NCBI GenBank assembly: GCA_022414725.1
Contig: CM039462.1
Span: forward strand, 95,401,363 to 95,465,362
From: Microglena sp. YARC
Lineage: Eukaryota; Chlorophyta; Chlorophyceae; Chlamydomonadales; Chlamydomonadaceae
Direction: 5' to 3'
DNA: 64,000 nt
Shown here: positions 8,546 to 17,659 of the stretch, in pieces
Numbering within the stretch: position 1 is the stretch's first letter
Layout: every line of letters begins with the position of its first letter
The notes under the pieces: generated by a model
What the model was told of the DNA's origin: nothing
What the model saw: the letters and a program-made list of their open reading frames with translations, nothing else
Databases searched by the model: none
Program-made: the position numbers and the translations under genes

Positions 8546-9190
8546 GTGCGAAAGCCCAAACGGTTTGCTGAGTAACAGCGGCGTCACATGCTTCGCATAT
8601 GAGCCCTTCGGGCGAATCGCTAACCAACAGTCATGCGAGTAGCGGGGGCGGAACGGTAACCGGTATATCAGTCGCATCCTGCGCGGAGAGTAGAAAGGTG
8701 TAACAAAGTGTAATGAATCGTATTTTGTCGTATTTTGTCGTATTTTGTCGTATTTTGTCGTATTTGTCGTATTTTTTCTTATCCATTCGTGTAACCTCCC
8801 GTCACGCAGTGATGGTCGCGTCAGCTCCCGAATCTTAGGCGAATCATCCATGGCAAATCACGGTACTGCTGCCACGGTACTACCACGGTATTGCACGGGA
8901 AAATCTACCGGACATCCTCCGAGATATAATTCGTGCGGAGGGACTATCGGAATGACCCCTACTGGTTTTTTGGGGTAAAATGAAGTTATCGAAAAAGACC
9001 CGAAGACCGCCATGCTCCATAGGTAGGTGTGGCCGGCGTTAAATGAGCCTGAAAACCAGTACAGACTGACAGCGCCGCGGTACAATGATGAGGGGTCCAG
9101 GCCAGGTCCACTGCGTTCCAGCGTTCACTGCGAGGGATGGGGAGTAAGGAGTTGCGAGAAATGAGGAATCAATGTTATATTGTTTGGTGG
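8546..9190. other. Non-coding flank between viral module and copia LTR
   Basis: I see no supported gene here. Base composition shifts from AT-rich to GC-richer soon after the last viral ORF. Besides the short tandem repeat at 8718-8775 there are small inverted words (CTTCGCATATG, CTTCGGGCG) near 8590. This may be the end of the viral element or host flank; no terminal inverted repeat can be tested because the other end lies outside the window. Confidence 0.4.
8718..8775. repeat. 10-bp tandem repeat TCGTATTTTG, about six units
   Basis: Four exact 10-bp units are followed by two shortened or imperfect ones. The array lies about 170 bp downstream of the last viral gene. Short terminal tandem repeats are common near ends of linear viral elements, but a chance microsatellite is equally possible. 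Confidence 0.8.
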
Positions 9191-9579
9191 TGTCAGCATG
9201 AATTGCGGTGCTCTCACGCGTTTTATGACTTGGTGACTACATTTGTACTTCCTTAGAACTATCGTCTATCCCAGTCCTTTGCCAGCTTCCCGTAGTGACA
9301 GTTTCCCTTAGCCTGAGTCATTGAGTGACTCAGTGACAGGTTCATGTCAGCTACTTCACCGGTCTTGACTTTACTCTGATAGTTTCCCGGCTGCCCGGTT
9401 CTTCTGACACTGACTGTATAGCGTGATACCCTTATCAGGGTACAACCTACCGTTCCTTCCTCCTCTGGTGCCCCTTGATGGGTCTCCAGTGCTTGTAACG
9501 TTACTCTCGTCTCTGCATATATAGATTGGCGTGCTGCACACACAAAGTCCACTCATCCGGAGTGTTATTAAAGCTGATA
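9191..9579 (+). repeat. 5' LTR of copia element
   Basis: Matches 16024-16411 over its whole length with about two substitutions. It carries a TATA-like TATATA (9518-9523) about 60 bp before its end and a small palindromic ACCCTTATCAGGGT. Reverse-strand relatives occur five times between 17340 and 27999. Confidence 0.92.
9518..9523 (+). promoter_or_regulatory. TATA-like box in 5' LTR
   Basis: GCATATATAGATT lies in the 3' third of the LTR; the same place is kept as TATATA or TATACA in the reverse-strand LTR relatives. Probable promoter of the retrotransposon transcript. Confidence 0.4.
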
Positions 9580-9597
9580 GGTTATCCGGCCCCTCAT
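9580..9597 (+). other. Primer binding site of half-tRNA (initiator Met) type
   Basis: The bases directly after the LTR are GGTTATCCGGCCCC. In the relatives in this window the same place reads GGTCATTGGGCCCACCA and GGTTACGGGCTCC. Together they resemble GGTTATGGGCCCAGC, the complement of the anticodon arm of initiator tRNA-Met, which Drosophila copia and yeast Ty5 use as a half-tRNA primer. No TGG expected for a tRNA 3' end is present. The copy here carries mismatches. Confidence 0.5.
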
Positions 9598-9615
9598 TTC
9601 TACCACTGCTTTGAG

Positions 9616-9912
9616 ATGCAACTTCCGCGAGGACCCCCGGCGACATTTGAGAAACTCCATGACAAGAATGGAGAATCCTGGTCGCGCGGGATGCGCAGCG
9701 TTATCATCAGTAACGGCTGCGACCGTGTTCTTCCCAAGGAGGACGCGGCTCCTCAAGACGATTGGCTAGACGTCTGTGCACCAGCGACCTCTGCTGGCGG
9801 TTATGAGAGTCCTTCCGCCATCAAGGAAGTAACCCCCCCAATCAATCCTCTACCTTTGCGCTTTCTTCTGCTACTGTCCAACGCCTCCGACCCGAGGTTG
9901 AGGATGTTCTGA
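9616..9912 (+). CDS. Copia leader ORF / gag N-terminal part in another frame
   Basis: A 98-codon ORF starts just after the primer site. Its last third (DWLDVCAPATSAGGYESPSA) has a clear counterpart (NWLIGCAPAASAAGEEDPSA) in the reverse-strand relatives near 23540, so the peptide is conserved. Its TGA overlaps the ATG of the long gag ORF (TGATG). The gag frame itself is open upstream to about 9807 and reads sensibly, so a one-base change in the run of seven C at about 9833-9839 would join the two. It may be the true gag N-terminus after an indel, or a separate leader peptide. Confidence 0.4.
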   Translation: MQLPRGPPATFEKLHDKNGESWSRGMRSVIISNGCDRVLPKEDAAPQDDWLDVCAPATSAGGYESPSAIKEVTPPINPLPLRFLLLLSNASDPRLRMF

Positions 9913-11831
9913 TGCGCCTATGCTGTGTTTCCACCCAGATTATCCAGTATGCAAGGTCGCCTCCACCCGCTGATGCCCGTTTTACCTACGACACTGTAGA
10001 CCTTGCTCTACATCGCCATGAAGATGGCTATGCTTATGGCACCTCTGACGACTCTGATGGAGATGATGCTGAGGATGGTGATGAAGATCTCCAGAGTGCC
10101 AGGAGTGGTGACTTCGGTGGAGTCACTCCCTCCTCTGCTACTCGAGTGTTCGACACCTCCACCGTCTCTCCAGTCTATGAGCCTCAATCGGCACCTTCTC
10201 CTATGGTTTTCCCGGCTTTCAAGCCTGAGACTCCGTCTGCCCCTCTGCTTGTGCCGCTTCCACCGGACCTACCTGAGGTGGTCAAGCCGCCTTTGCTGCG
10301 GAGTTCGTCCCTTGGTCCTTTGGGTCCTCAACTCACCCTTGGTCGCAACCCTGCAGAGCGAGCTCTTGGTGCTTACCACACTCGTGCTCGAGAGGCTGCT
10401 GCCACAAGTGTCCACAGATCTACTGCTGGCACCTCGCAGGACACCCCTCCACCTCCACCAGTGGATCTGCCACCTGCTCCTGGCCCTCCGCCATCTGTGA
10501 ACCCTACGCTGTCCTGCATTACCTGGGAACATCTGCTGGATGGCACACCACCTGTGCGGATGGATGTGCGAACCTGTCGCCTTGTTCGCCAAGCTCAATA
10601 TGCTGGGGACTCTCTGGACCGCATATTGTACGGTAGGCTGGATGAAGCAGCCACTCGGGCTAATCTAGATAGAAAGGGTCGTCCTAAGCGTGTGATGGCT
10701 TATTCTGAGCTAGGTCGTGAGTGTCGTGCTTTTCTGGTACCTGTTAAGGCAGGGATCAACTACCCTTCCCCTGGTGGTGTTACCTTTGGTGGGATTGGAC
10801 GGAGGAACAATGACCTCCGAGGGTATCAGTATGTGAAGGTCCCTCTCAGTTTTGTTCCTGTTAGGCCTGATTTCGAGCTCGTTGCTAGTGTTGCGCGCTC
10901 CCTGGATCTCATTAGGAACCTAGATGATCAGCGCGCGTATGATGCTGGAGTTGCTGCCGAGTATTTTCTGTCTCTGCGTGCGTATTATGCTCGTCTGTAT
11001 GCTCATATGGAAGCAGAATCCTCGGCATCTCCTGGTGAGTCTAGTGTTGATCCAGCACTGTTGGGGTTTAGTGCACTTCCCCTGCCCCGCCAAGAGTTCA
11101 TGATTCTGTCCATGATGCTCGCCAACATGACGGATGCCTTAGTCAAGGTGTATAAGGACTTTGCTTCACCTCGGGATATCTTTATGCATATCCGGAGGCA
11201 GCAGTCTGATGCCCTTGCCTCTCGTGCCCCTCTCTTGTTGAAGGACTATCATGCTTCGGTCATGGGCACTCATGAGCAAGTCGATGCTTTCTTTCGTCGG
11301 GTTCGAGGTATGTGTGCTGACCATCGCAGTGCTGGGCTCCCACAGACTCAGCACCAGGCGATGGATGTGATCATCAAAGGTGCGAGTCTGCCACGTTTTG
11401 AATCTCTGCGACTTAAGTATGGCTTCATGCTATACAACCAGCAACCTGTAGATTACTGGACCTGCCTGGAGGAGTATAGGCAGCTAGACATTCTGAACAT
11501 AGCACTCCCTCAGTCTGATTCCAGGCATCCTGGTTGGTCCCGGCCTGCTCCTCAGTTTCCTGCTCATGCTGCATTTCAGCAGAGACGGAAACCTGAGGGT
11601 AAGTCTGGATCCACCAAGAGGCATTTGGAATGCACCTGGGGACCATGCCCTCGGAAGGATGGTCACACGGAGGACCGTTGCTGGACTAAGTTTCCTGCCC
11701 TGAGAAGGGTTCGTGATGGTGCAACACCCCAATCACCGGTGCCTGCCCATCTGGCCCTTCCAGGTCATCTAACTCCAAGGCAACTGTCCTCTTTGCAGGC
11801 CCAAATTGATGGGTTTGCTATGCAAAAGTAG
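9912..11831 (+). CDS. Copia gag polyprotein
   Basis: The 639-codon ORF carries a low-complexity acidic and Pro-rich N-terminal third, a helical capsid-like middle, and near residues 573-590 a zinc-knuckle variant CTWGPCPRKDGHTEDRC (CX4CX5HX4C), a form seen in copia gags of algae. Gag forms the virus-like particle that packages the RNA. It ends with UAG, after which pol continues in the same frame. ATG 9912 is the first Met in this frame but may not be the true start (see the preceding ORF). Confidence 0.8.
   Translation: MRLCCVSTQIIQYARSPPPADARFTYDTVDLALHRHEDGYAYGTSDDSDGDDAEDGDEDLQSARSGDFGGVTPSSATRVFDTSTVSPVYEPQSAPSPMVFPAFKPETPSAPLLVPLPPDLPEVVKPPLLRSSSLGPLGPQLTLGRNPAERALGAYHTRAREAAATSVHRSTAGTSQDTPPPPPVDLPPAPGPPPSVNPTLSCITWEHLLDGTPPVRMDVRTCRLVRQAQYAGDSLDRILYGRLDEAATRANLDRKGRPKRVMAYSELGRECRAFLVPVKAGINYPSPGGVTFGGIGRRNNDLRGYQYVKVPLSFVPVRPDFELVASVARSLDLIRNLDDQRAYDAGVAAEYFLSLRAYYARLYAHMEAESSASPGESSVDPALLGFSALPLPRQEFMILSMMLANMTDALVKVYKDFASPRDIFMHIRRQQSDALASRAPLLLKDYHASVMGTHEQVDAFFRRVRGMCADHRSAGLPQTQHQAMDVIIKGASLPRFESLRLKYGFMLYNQQPVDYWTCLEEYRQLDILNIALPQSDSRHPGWSRPAPQFPAHAAFQQRRKPEGKSGSTKRHLECTWGPCPRKDGHTEDRCWTKFPALRRVRDGATPQSPVPAHLALPGHLTPRQLSSLQAQIDGFAMQK
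11829..11831 (+). other. In-frame UAG between gag and pol (candidate readthrough site)
   Basis: Gag and pol share one frame and are separated by this single UAG. The context is CAA AAG UAG CAG GUA. The CAG after the stop fits the CAR of the tobamovirus-type readthrough context (UAG CAR YYA), but the next codon fits only in part. The pol ORF has no ATG before its protease motif, so readthrough would be the natural way to express it. Confidence 0.5.
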
Positions 11832-14800
11832 CAGGTAAGCCCTGTCCTATTATCATGCACCTCTAGGTTTTCGAATGTATGTAGTCCGAGCCTGTCTGAG
11901 GGTGTCTGGCATGTGGATTCTGGAGCTGGCATGTCCATTACAGGTGATAGATCTTTGTTCACTGTATTTGATGTTCCATTGAATCTGCCTTCAGTTCGAT
12001 TTGGTGATGGTGTAGTTCAACAGGCAGTGGGTAAGGGATCCATTGAGTTATGTAGTGATTGGTTACCAACACCAATCATGTTAACTAATGTTCTCTACAT
12101 ACCTCACTGTCCTGTTAACCTCCTGTCAGTAAATACTGTAGCTCATTCACTCCACTGCCAGATTTCTTTTGATAGAATAAGTTGCACTGCCACTCAGGGC
12201 TCTACTATTCTCTGGTCTTTCCCTGCCTCCAGTGATGGTGTTTACAAGTTTGCATGTAGGCCTTGTCACACCACAGGTGGTCGTTTGTTTGATGCTGAAA
12301 ACTATCCAGCTTTTGCACTTGATGTTGATGAGGACGGTGGAGTTGTTATCCCTACCACTCCTGAATGGCTGTGGCATAGGCGGCTGGGTCACCCCGGCTA
12401 TGATGCCATGCACAGACTTGTCAAGAATGGTATGGTTAAGAACTTACCCCTCTCACTCAAACAGGTGGAAAAGCTGTATAAGATCCCTTGTGATGCTTGC
12501 CAAAAGGCTAAGGCAAAACGTATCCCTTTTCCTAAGGCAAGCACTACTCCGATCCATGCACCTCTCCAACGCCTTCACCTGGATATCATGGGGCCTGTTC
12601 ATATTAGGGGTCTGCGAGGGGAGTTTTATATTCTGTGCCTCACAGACCAACACTCTGGCTATGCTGAGGTGTTGTGCTTGAGGACCAAAGATGAAGCTCC
12701 CTTAGCAGTACAGACTATCATCCTCAGATGGTCAAATCAGCTACAGGGTTTTGCCTTTAAGTGTCTGAGGTCTGACAGGGCTAAGGAGTTTATAGTAAAG
12801 TGGTTTGAGGATTGGCTGGAATCAGTTGGGGCAGTGCATGAGTTAGCTTTGTCATACACTGCACAGCAGAATGCAATTGTGGAAAGTTACAATGGGGTAT
12901 TACAGTCTATAGCTAGGAGCATCCACTTAGAGTCCAAGCTCACTAAGTCTTTCTGGCCCTATGCCTTCCTCGCTGCTTGTTACTTAGTTAATCGCTTGCC
13001 CACTCAGGGAGAAAAGACTCCATATGAGCTTTTCTTTGGGGTTCGGCCTGATGTGTCGATGTTGCGTGTGTTCGGTTGCCCTTGCTACGTTACGCTCGTA
13101 AATGGGAAGAAGCGCAACAAGCTGGACGAGCGGGCGTTATGTGGAAGACTGGTTGGGTATTCCCTGGTGAGTAAGGGTTATTTTGTTTGGGTTCCAAAGT
13201 TGCGCCAGGTAGTAGAGAGTCGTGATATACTCTTCTATGAGCAGTTTGAGCATAACTGTATACCTGGGTTATCTCCCTATGACGGGTCTCCGTATTTCAC
13301 TCGCATCCCTGCCGCCATCAACGGTCATATGCATGTGCCTGCGGTGAATTCCCTTGACCCATTGCTAACCCCAATTGTCGACCGCTGCCCTGATCATGGG
13401 GTGCCCTCCCATGGGATGACCTTGCGCCCCAGGTCAGGGGCTGATGGTGCTGTATTGCGTGTGAAGGCATTGGGTCAGCGAGATTCTGCGGTCCTTTCAG
13501 GTAAAATCTTAGCCGAATCTCAGGGGGTCGCTGGGATCTCCAATACATCGCTCGTCGGTGAAGCTTTAGGTGTACGACAGCCTTCAATCATAGTGGTATC
13601 TGGATCAGGTCCATTGCCTAATAGTCCCCACCCTCCGACCACCTTAGATGACTCGCAGGTATCGTTCATTCAGACGCCTTCTGTTGTCCCTGGTGGAACA
13701 CTCGGGTCCAGGCCTGGGGATGATGTAGCCGTTGCTGACTGGGCGAGTGATGATTTGGAACACTGGTCGGGTTCCGATACTGCGTACGGCTCGGGTGTTC
13801 CAGTCGACCCAGGCTTCGTTGATATAGAGGCAAATAATGCCGGCCCTATACCAGGCAGTAGTGCTGCGCTGGAGGGCTTACTACCGGTTACTGCTGATAC
13901 TGCTGATATCCCCGCTGCTCATGTACAAGTACACTGCTTGTACGTGGGAGCATACATTTCCACATCCACTGAACTAACCTTCAAAGCTGCCATGCTTCCC
14001 ACCAACCCTGACAGGGATCAATGGCTTCTTGCTATGAAGGATGAGATGGCGTCCCTGCATGCCCATGGCACTTGGGCGCTCACTCCACTGCCTCCTAAAC
14101 AGAGGGTCCTGTCTGGCAGATGGCTATTTGTGAAAAAGGTTGGGGTTGATGGTTCTATCCGCTTCAAGGCACGTTTTGTGGTTCGTGGTTTCTTGCAACG
14201 TCCTGGTCTTGATTTTCATGATGTATATGCCCCCGTTTCTTCTAAAGCAGGTCTGAGGGTGCTCCTGGCTGCCATCACTCATAGGAAGATGTTTGTGAGG
14301 CAGCTGGACATCAAGACTGCATTTTTGAATGCTCCCCTTGAACCTGTTCTGGACCTGTACTGCCACCAGCCTGAGGGCTTTAAGGTACTTGGTCCTAACG
14401 GTGTTCCTCTTGTGTGCAAACTGATCAAGTCCCTTTATGGTTTGAAACAGGCGCCCCGACCTTGGAGTATCGATGTCAAGCGGGTTTTGGTTGCACATGG
14501 TTTTCAAATGTGCAAGGCAGAACCTGCTCTGTATTTTAGAAGGGATTCTGATGGTGGGTGGAGCTATGTCCTGACCTATGTTGATGATTTTATCTGTGCT
14601 TTTAGTGAGCTGCATAGGTATGTTTTGCTGATCCAGGCTATGGAGGCAGCTGGCTGGGAGGTCAAGGAGATGGGTGTACCGGTTCAGTTCCTATCCTTGG
14701 ACATGGCATGTACACTTGACTCTAATGGCAGGTGTGTCCAGATCAACCTCTCCCAGCACTCCTACATTGTGGATTTGGTGGAGCAGTTTGGTCTTACTGA

Positions 14801-15327
14801 TGCTGCCAAGCCCAGGTTTGGTGCCCCCATGGACAAGTCCACCGTCACTGACCCTCCTGGAGCTCCCCTGCCCTCTAATAGCCAGTACCTCTCTCTTGTA
14901 GGTGCCTTGCTATACCTGGCTACTTGCACCAGGCCTGATATTGCCTTTGCTGTTAGCTACCTATCCAGGTTTTCTGCTCACCCCACAGTTCCCCTCTGGG
15001 GGGCTGCCAAGCGTTTGCTCTTGTATTTGAGGACGCATTCCCACCTGGGCCTCACTTACACCCATAGCCCTGTGTTCTCTTTGACTGTCTTTAGTGACTC
15101 ATCTTTTGCTGATGATGGGTCTGACAGGAGATCTCAGACTGGCTTTGCTGTGCTAGCTGGGGGGTGCGTTGTGAACTGGATGAGTAAGAGGCAGCCTACC
15201 GTTGCTATTAGCTCTTGTGAGGCTGAGTATCAGGCCCTGTCTCAGGCTGCCAGGGAGGTGCAATGGTTGAAGAAGTTGAGGGTGGATCTGGATTTGCCGT
15301 ATGCGTTGGTTACCATTCAGGGTGACA
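11832..15327 (+). CDS. Copia pol: protease, integrase, RT, RNase H (first part)
   Basis: Continues the gag frame. Aspartic protease DSGA at 11916-11927; GAG-pre-integrase His/Cys finger (WLWHRRLGHPGYD ... CDACQKAKA) at about 12367-12515; integrase core with D (LDIMGP), D (LRSDRAKEF) and E (QQNAIVESYNG) at about 12570-12900; RT from about 14030 (RWLFVKKV, DIKTAFLNA) with YVDD at 14577-14588; RNase H start (VFSDSSFADD, SSCEAEYQAL) from about 15085. The frame is then destroyed at 15328 by a SINE. Before that point there is no frameshift or stop, consistent with a young copy. Confidence 0.9.
15316..15327 (+). repeat. SINE target-site duplication, left copy (TTCAGGGTGACA)
   Basis: Twelve bases repeated exactly at 15497-15508, flanking the SINE. 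The repeat lies in the RNase H coding region, where the second copy resumes the pol reading. Confidence 0.9.
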
Positions 15328-15496
15328 TCGCTATGGAACGAAGAGTCGGGGGTTCGACTCCCCCTTCGGTCGCTCTTGGCGTTGCAGGTCGTCGTCAACC
15401 GCGATGGTAGCTTGTATAGTTGAGGTAGGAGACCGCTCCCTACCCGCGTACGACGGGCTCCCTTAACACCACGCCCCACCAGGCGTTATCATTACC
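15328..15496 (+). mobile_element. tRNA-derived SINE, 5'-truncated copy inside copia RNase H
   Basis: The 169-bp insert carries a T-arm/box B sequence (GGGGGTTCGACTCCCCC) and then a non-tRNA body ending GCGTTATCATTACC. It is nearly identical to 48848-49013, which has the complete tRNA-like head. Exact 12-bp duplications flank it. The head is partly lost or altered (only GAACGAAGAGTC precedes box B), so this copy probably lacks box A. It inactivates the host copia. Confidence 0.88.
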
Positions 15497-15508
15497 TTCA
15501 GGGTGACA

Positions 15509-15756
15509 ACATTGGATCTCTGAAGTGGGCAAATGACTGGCAGCTCCTCCCTCGCAGCAAGCACATTGATGTTATTCATCACTATATCAAGGAGTTGGTG
15601 GAGGATGGTTCACTAGATGTTGCCTATGTTAATACCAAGGACAACTGTGCTGATCCCTTCACCAAGCCCCTTGACCCTGCTGTGTTCTGGAGATTTATTC
15701 GTATGCTTGGCATGACCGGATCTTCTTCGGATCCTATTTTTTTGTTTTTTTTTTAG
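15509..15756 (+). pseudogene. Copia RNase H C-terminal part after SINE
   Basis: Pol coding resumes after the second target duplication, now in another frame because insert plus duplication is 181 bp. It carries the family-typical end (RSKHIDVIHHYIKELVEDG, NTKDNCADPFTKPL) and stops at TAG 15754-15756. Without the SINE the frame would join the upstream part. Confidence 0.85.
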
Positions 15757-16023
15757 TTATCATTGTATGGCATTAGGTTCCTATTCCCGGATCGGGTTTT
15801 CTATACCGTTGTTAACCAACTTTGATATTTCATCCTTTTCTACAATGGCAAATCTTGGTCTTTGCCTTGTTTCATTCCTTCCTTTCCACCCTTTGGGTTC
15901 CATTCAAGGTTCTCTCGTTTTTCGGAGTTCTTTGATTTTTTTTTATCTGTTACATATAGTTCTATGTCAGCAGTTCCATAAGTGGAGTAGTAGTATTGTA
16001 TTTCACCTGTGTCATAGGTGGAG
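15757..16023 (+). other. Copia 3' untranslated region and polypurine stretch
   Basis: No gene is seen. The region is T-rich. The purine-rich AGGTGGAG directly before the 3' LTR may be the plus-strand primer. Its reverse complement occurs next to the LTRs at 17660 and 20074, showing that it is part of the element family. Confidence 0.6.
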
Positions 16024-16411
16024 TGTCAGCATGAATTGCGGTGCTCTCACGCGTTTTATGACTTGGTGACTGCATTTGTACTTCCTTAGAACTATCGGCT
16101 ATCCCAGTCCTTTGCCAGCTTCCCGTAGTGACAGTTTCCCTTAGCCTGAGTCATTGAGTGACTCAGTGACAGGTTCATGTCAGCTACTTCACCGGTCTTG
16201 ACTTTACTCTGATAGTTTCCCGGCTGCCCGGTTCTTCTGACACTGACTGTATAGCGTGATACCCTTATCAGGGTACAACCTACCGTTCCTTCCTCCTCTG
16301 GTGCCCCTTGATGGGTCTCCAGTGCTTGTAACGTTACTCTCGTCTCTGCATATATAGATTGGCGTGCTGCACACACAAAGTCCACTCATCCGGAGTGTTA
16401 TTAAAGCTGAT
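16024..16411 (+). repeat. 3' LTR of copia element
   Basis: Nearly identical to 9191-9579 (for example GACTGCATTT against GACTACATTT). It ends GCTGATC rather than GCTGATA. Confidence 0.92.
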
Positions 16412-16734
16412 CAGATGCCAATAAGGCACTCGTGTCCTAGTAGTATACGCTGACAGGTGGGGCTTGTAGGTCAGGGCCCCTTGGCCCCTAATGTGCCCAC
16501 CTTCAATATTCTTCAATAATCAGGCCAGGATCAGGCCTTCAATTATCAGTTCTTCAATCCAAGCTTCAATCAGGCATTAAATAATCAGCCAAGCACGCAA
16601 GAGAATTCTGATGGCACCCTAAGTTTCCGTGGTCGCCGCTAAGCAATTATTTACCGCACCGGTCGTATGTAGTGACCCTTTGATTGTGGGTCCATATAAT
16701 AACATTAACTAGCACTAGCCACCAGAACGAAAAC
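16412..16734. other. Intergenic, no gene seen
   Basis: There is no supported ORF. TTCAAT words recur between 16500 and 16580, giving a weak local repeat. Otherwise unremarkable. Confidence 0.4.
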
Positions 16735-16900
16735 ATAAGACTGACCTAGTTTGTTTTTCAGGTCTGTGGGGTGCCTTAAAAACCCTCATGCTTCCTGTTA
16801 CAAAATCGGATGTTCGGCAGGCTGTGCTGCTGTCCTGTCTCTGCTGTAATTTGTTGAGTTTATGTAAGGAATCCTCTCTCTTAGGCGGAGTTAGTTGTTT
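16735..16900. repeat. Dispersed repeat X, copy 1
   Basis: Shares with 47130-47285 phrases such as GGTCGGCAGGCTGTGCTGCT (here slightly altered) and GGAATCCTCTCTCT. Both copies lie close to a reverse-strand LINE A tail. Nature unknown. Confidence 0.6.
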
Positions 16901-17016
16901 AGTCTTTAGCTCTTTTGGTTAAGCCCTCTTCTCTTGTGTTTGTTGGGCTTGGTGCTCTGGATTGCCCGCCTCGGCATCCCTCCCCTTCACGCTCTTCTTT
17001 CCGCCTCTAGCTTGTT

Positions 17017-17339
17017 TGAAATTGAAATTGAAATTGTTACATCCGAGTAATGCGCCACTCTCAGGACGTGAAGTTAAGGACACCACTGCGTAAGCCGGAG
17101 CTAGCAGTAGTCACCATAAAAGAGTCTCCTTGTCAGGGAGTCTGAATAAGCCCCTGGTGGGCAAACTTTAACAAGGAGAACCAGGGAAATTATTAATCCC
17201 CTGGTATTGAGCCCTGTTGGGTCTCCATAAAGCGTCTGCACTGTAAAATACTTTGAAAGCTAGAAATAGAGTGAGAGTGGATTGTGTCTGCCAGTCGAAG
17301 GGCACACAATCTGTTAAGTCCAAGTGTAGCCATAGAAGT
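17017..17339 (-). pseudogene. LINE A 3' fragment (tail part), split by LTR elements
   Basis: Reverse complement of the LINE A 3' end at about 44920-45016, starting with the TTGAAATTGAAATTG tail. It continues beyond the LTR stack at 28000-28340. It contains no intact coding region. Confidence 0.8.
17335..17339. repeat. 5-bp target duplication (GAAGT) of LTR element P, left
   Basis: GAAGT here and again at 28000-28004 flank the whole block 17340-27999. Five bp is the usual copia target duplication. Confidence 0.75.
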
Positions 17340-17659
17340 TATCAGCTTTAATACACTCCGTGGAGTGGACAGTGATGAAAGCAGCGGAACAGACGCGCCA
17401 ATCTATACACGGAGACGAGAATAATGTTACAAGCACAGGAGACCCATTAAGGGGCACCAGTGGAGGAAGGAGCGGCAGCCTGTACCCTGATAAGGGTACA
17501 AGCTATACGGTCCGTGTCAGGGGAACCGGTGACGCAGTCCACAGGAAGCTGTCACTACGGGAAGCTGTCACAGTACTGTCAGGACCGATAGTTCTAAGGG
17601 AGTACACAAGGAGTCACCAAGACATAAAACAAGTGAGAGCACCGCTATGCATGCTGATA
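17340..17659 (-). repeat. LTR1 (P type)
   Basis: Runs TATCAGCTTTAATACACTCC to GCATGCTGATA on the plus strand, so it is an LTR in reverse. Closest partner is LTR5. Confidence 0.85.

Larger units (their letters stand above)
9191..16411 (+). mobile_element. Ty1/copia LTR retrotransposon, nearly full length, interrupted by a SINE
   Basis: The element has two LTRs of 389 and 388 bp that differ at about two internal positions plus the last base, gag and pol in copia order (protease, integrase, RT, RNase H), and a primer site after the 5' LTR. LTRs begin TGTCAGCATG and end GCTGATA/GCTGATC. I see no target duplication: flanks GGTGG and CAGAT do not match, so the ends may have recombined. The low LTR divergence implies a recent insertion, and the SINE inside pol is younger still. 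Confidence 0.92.
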
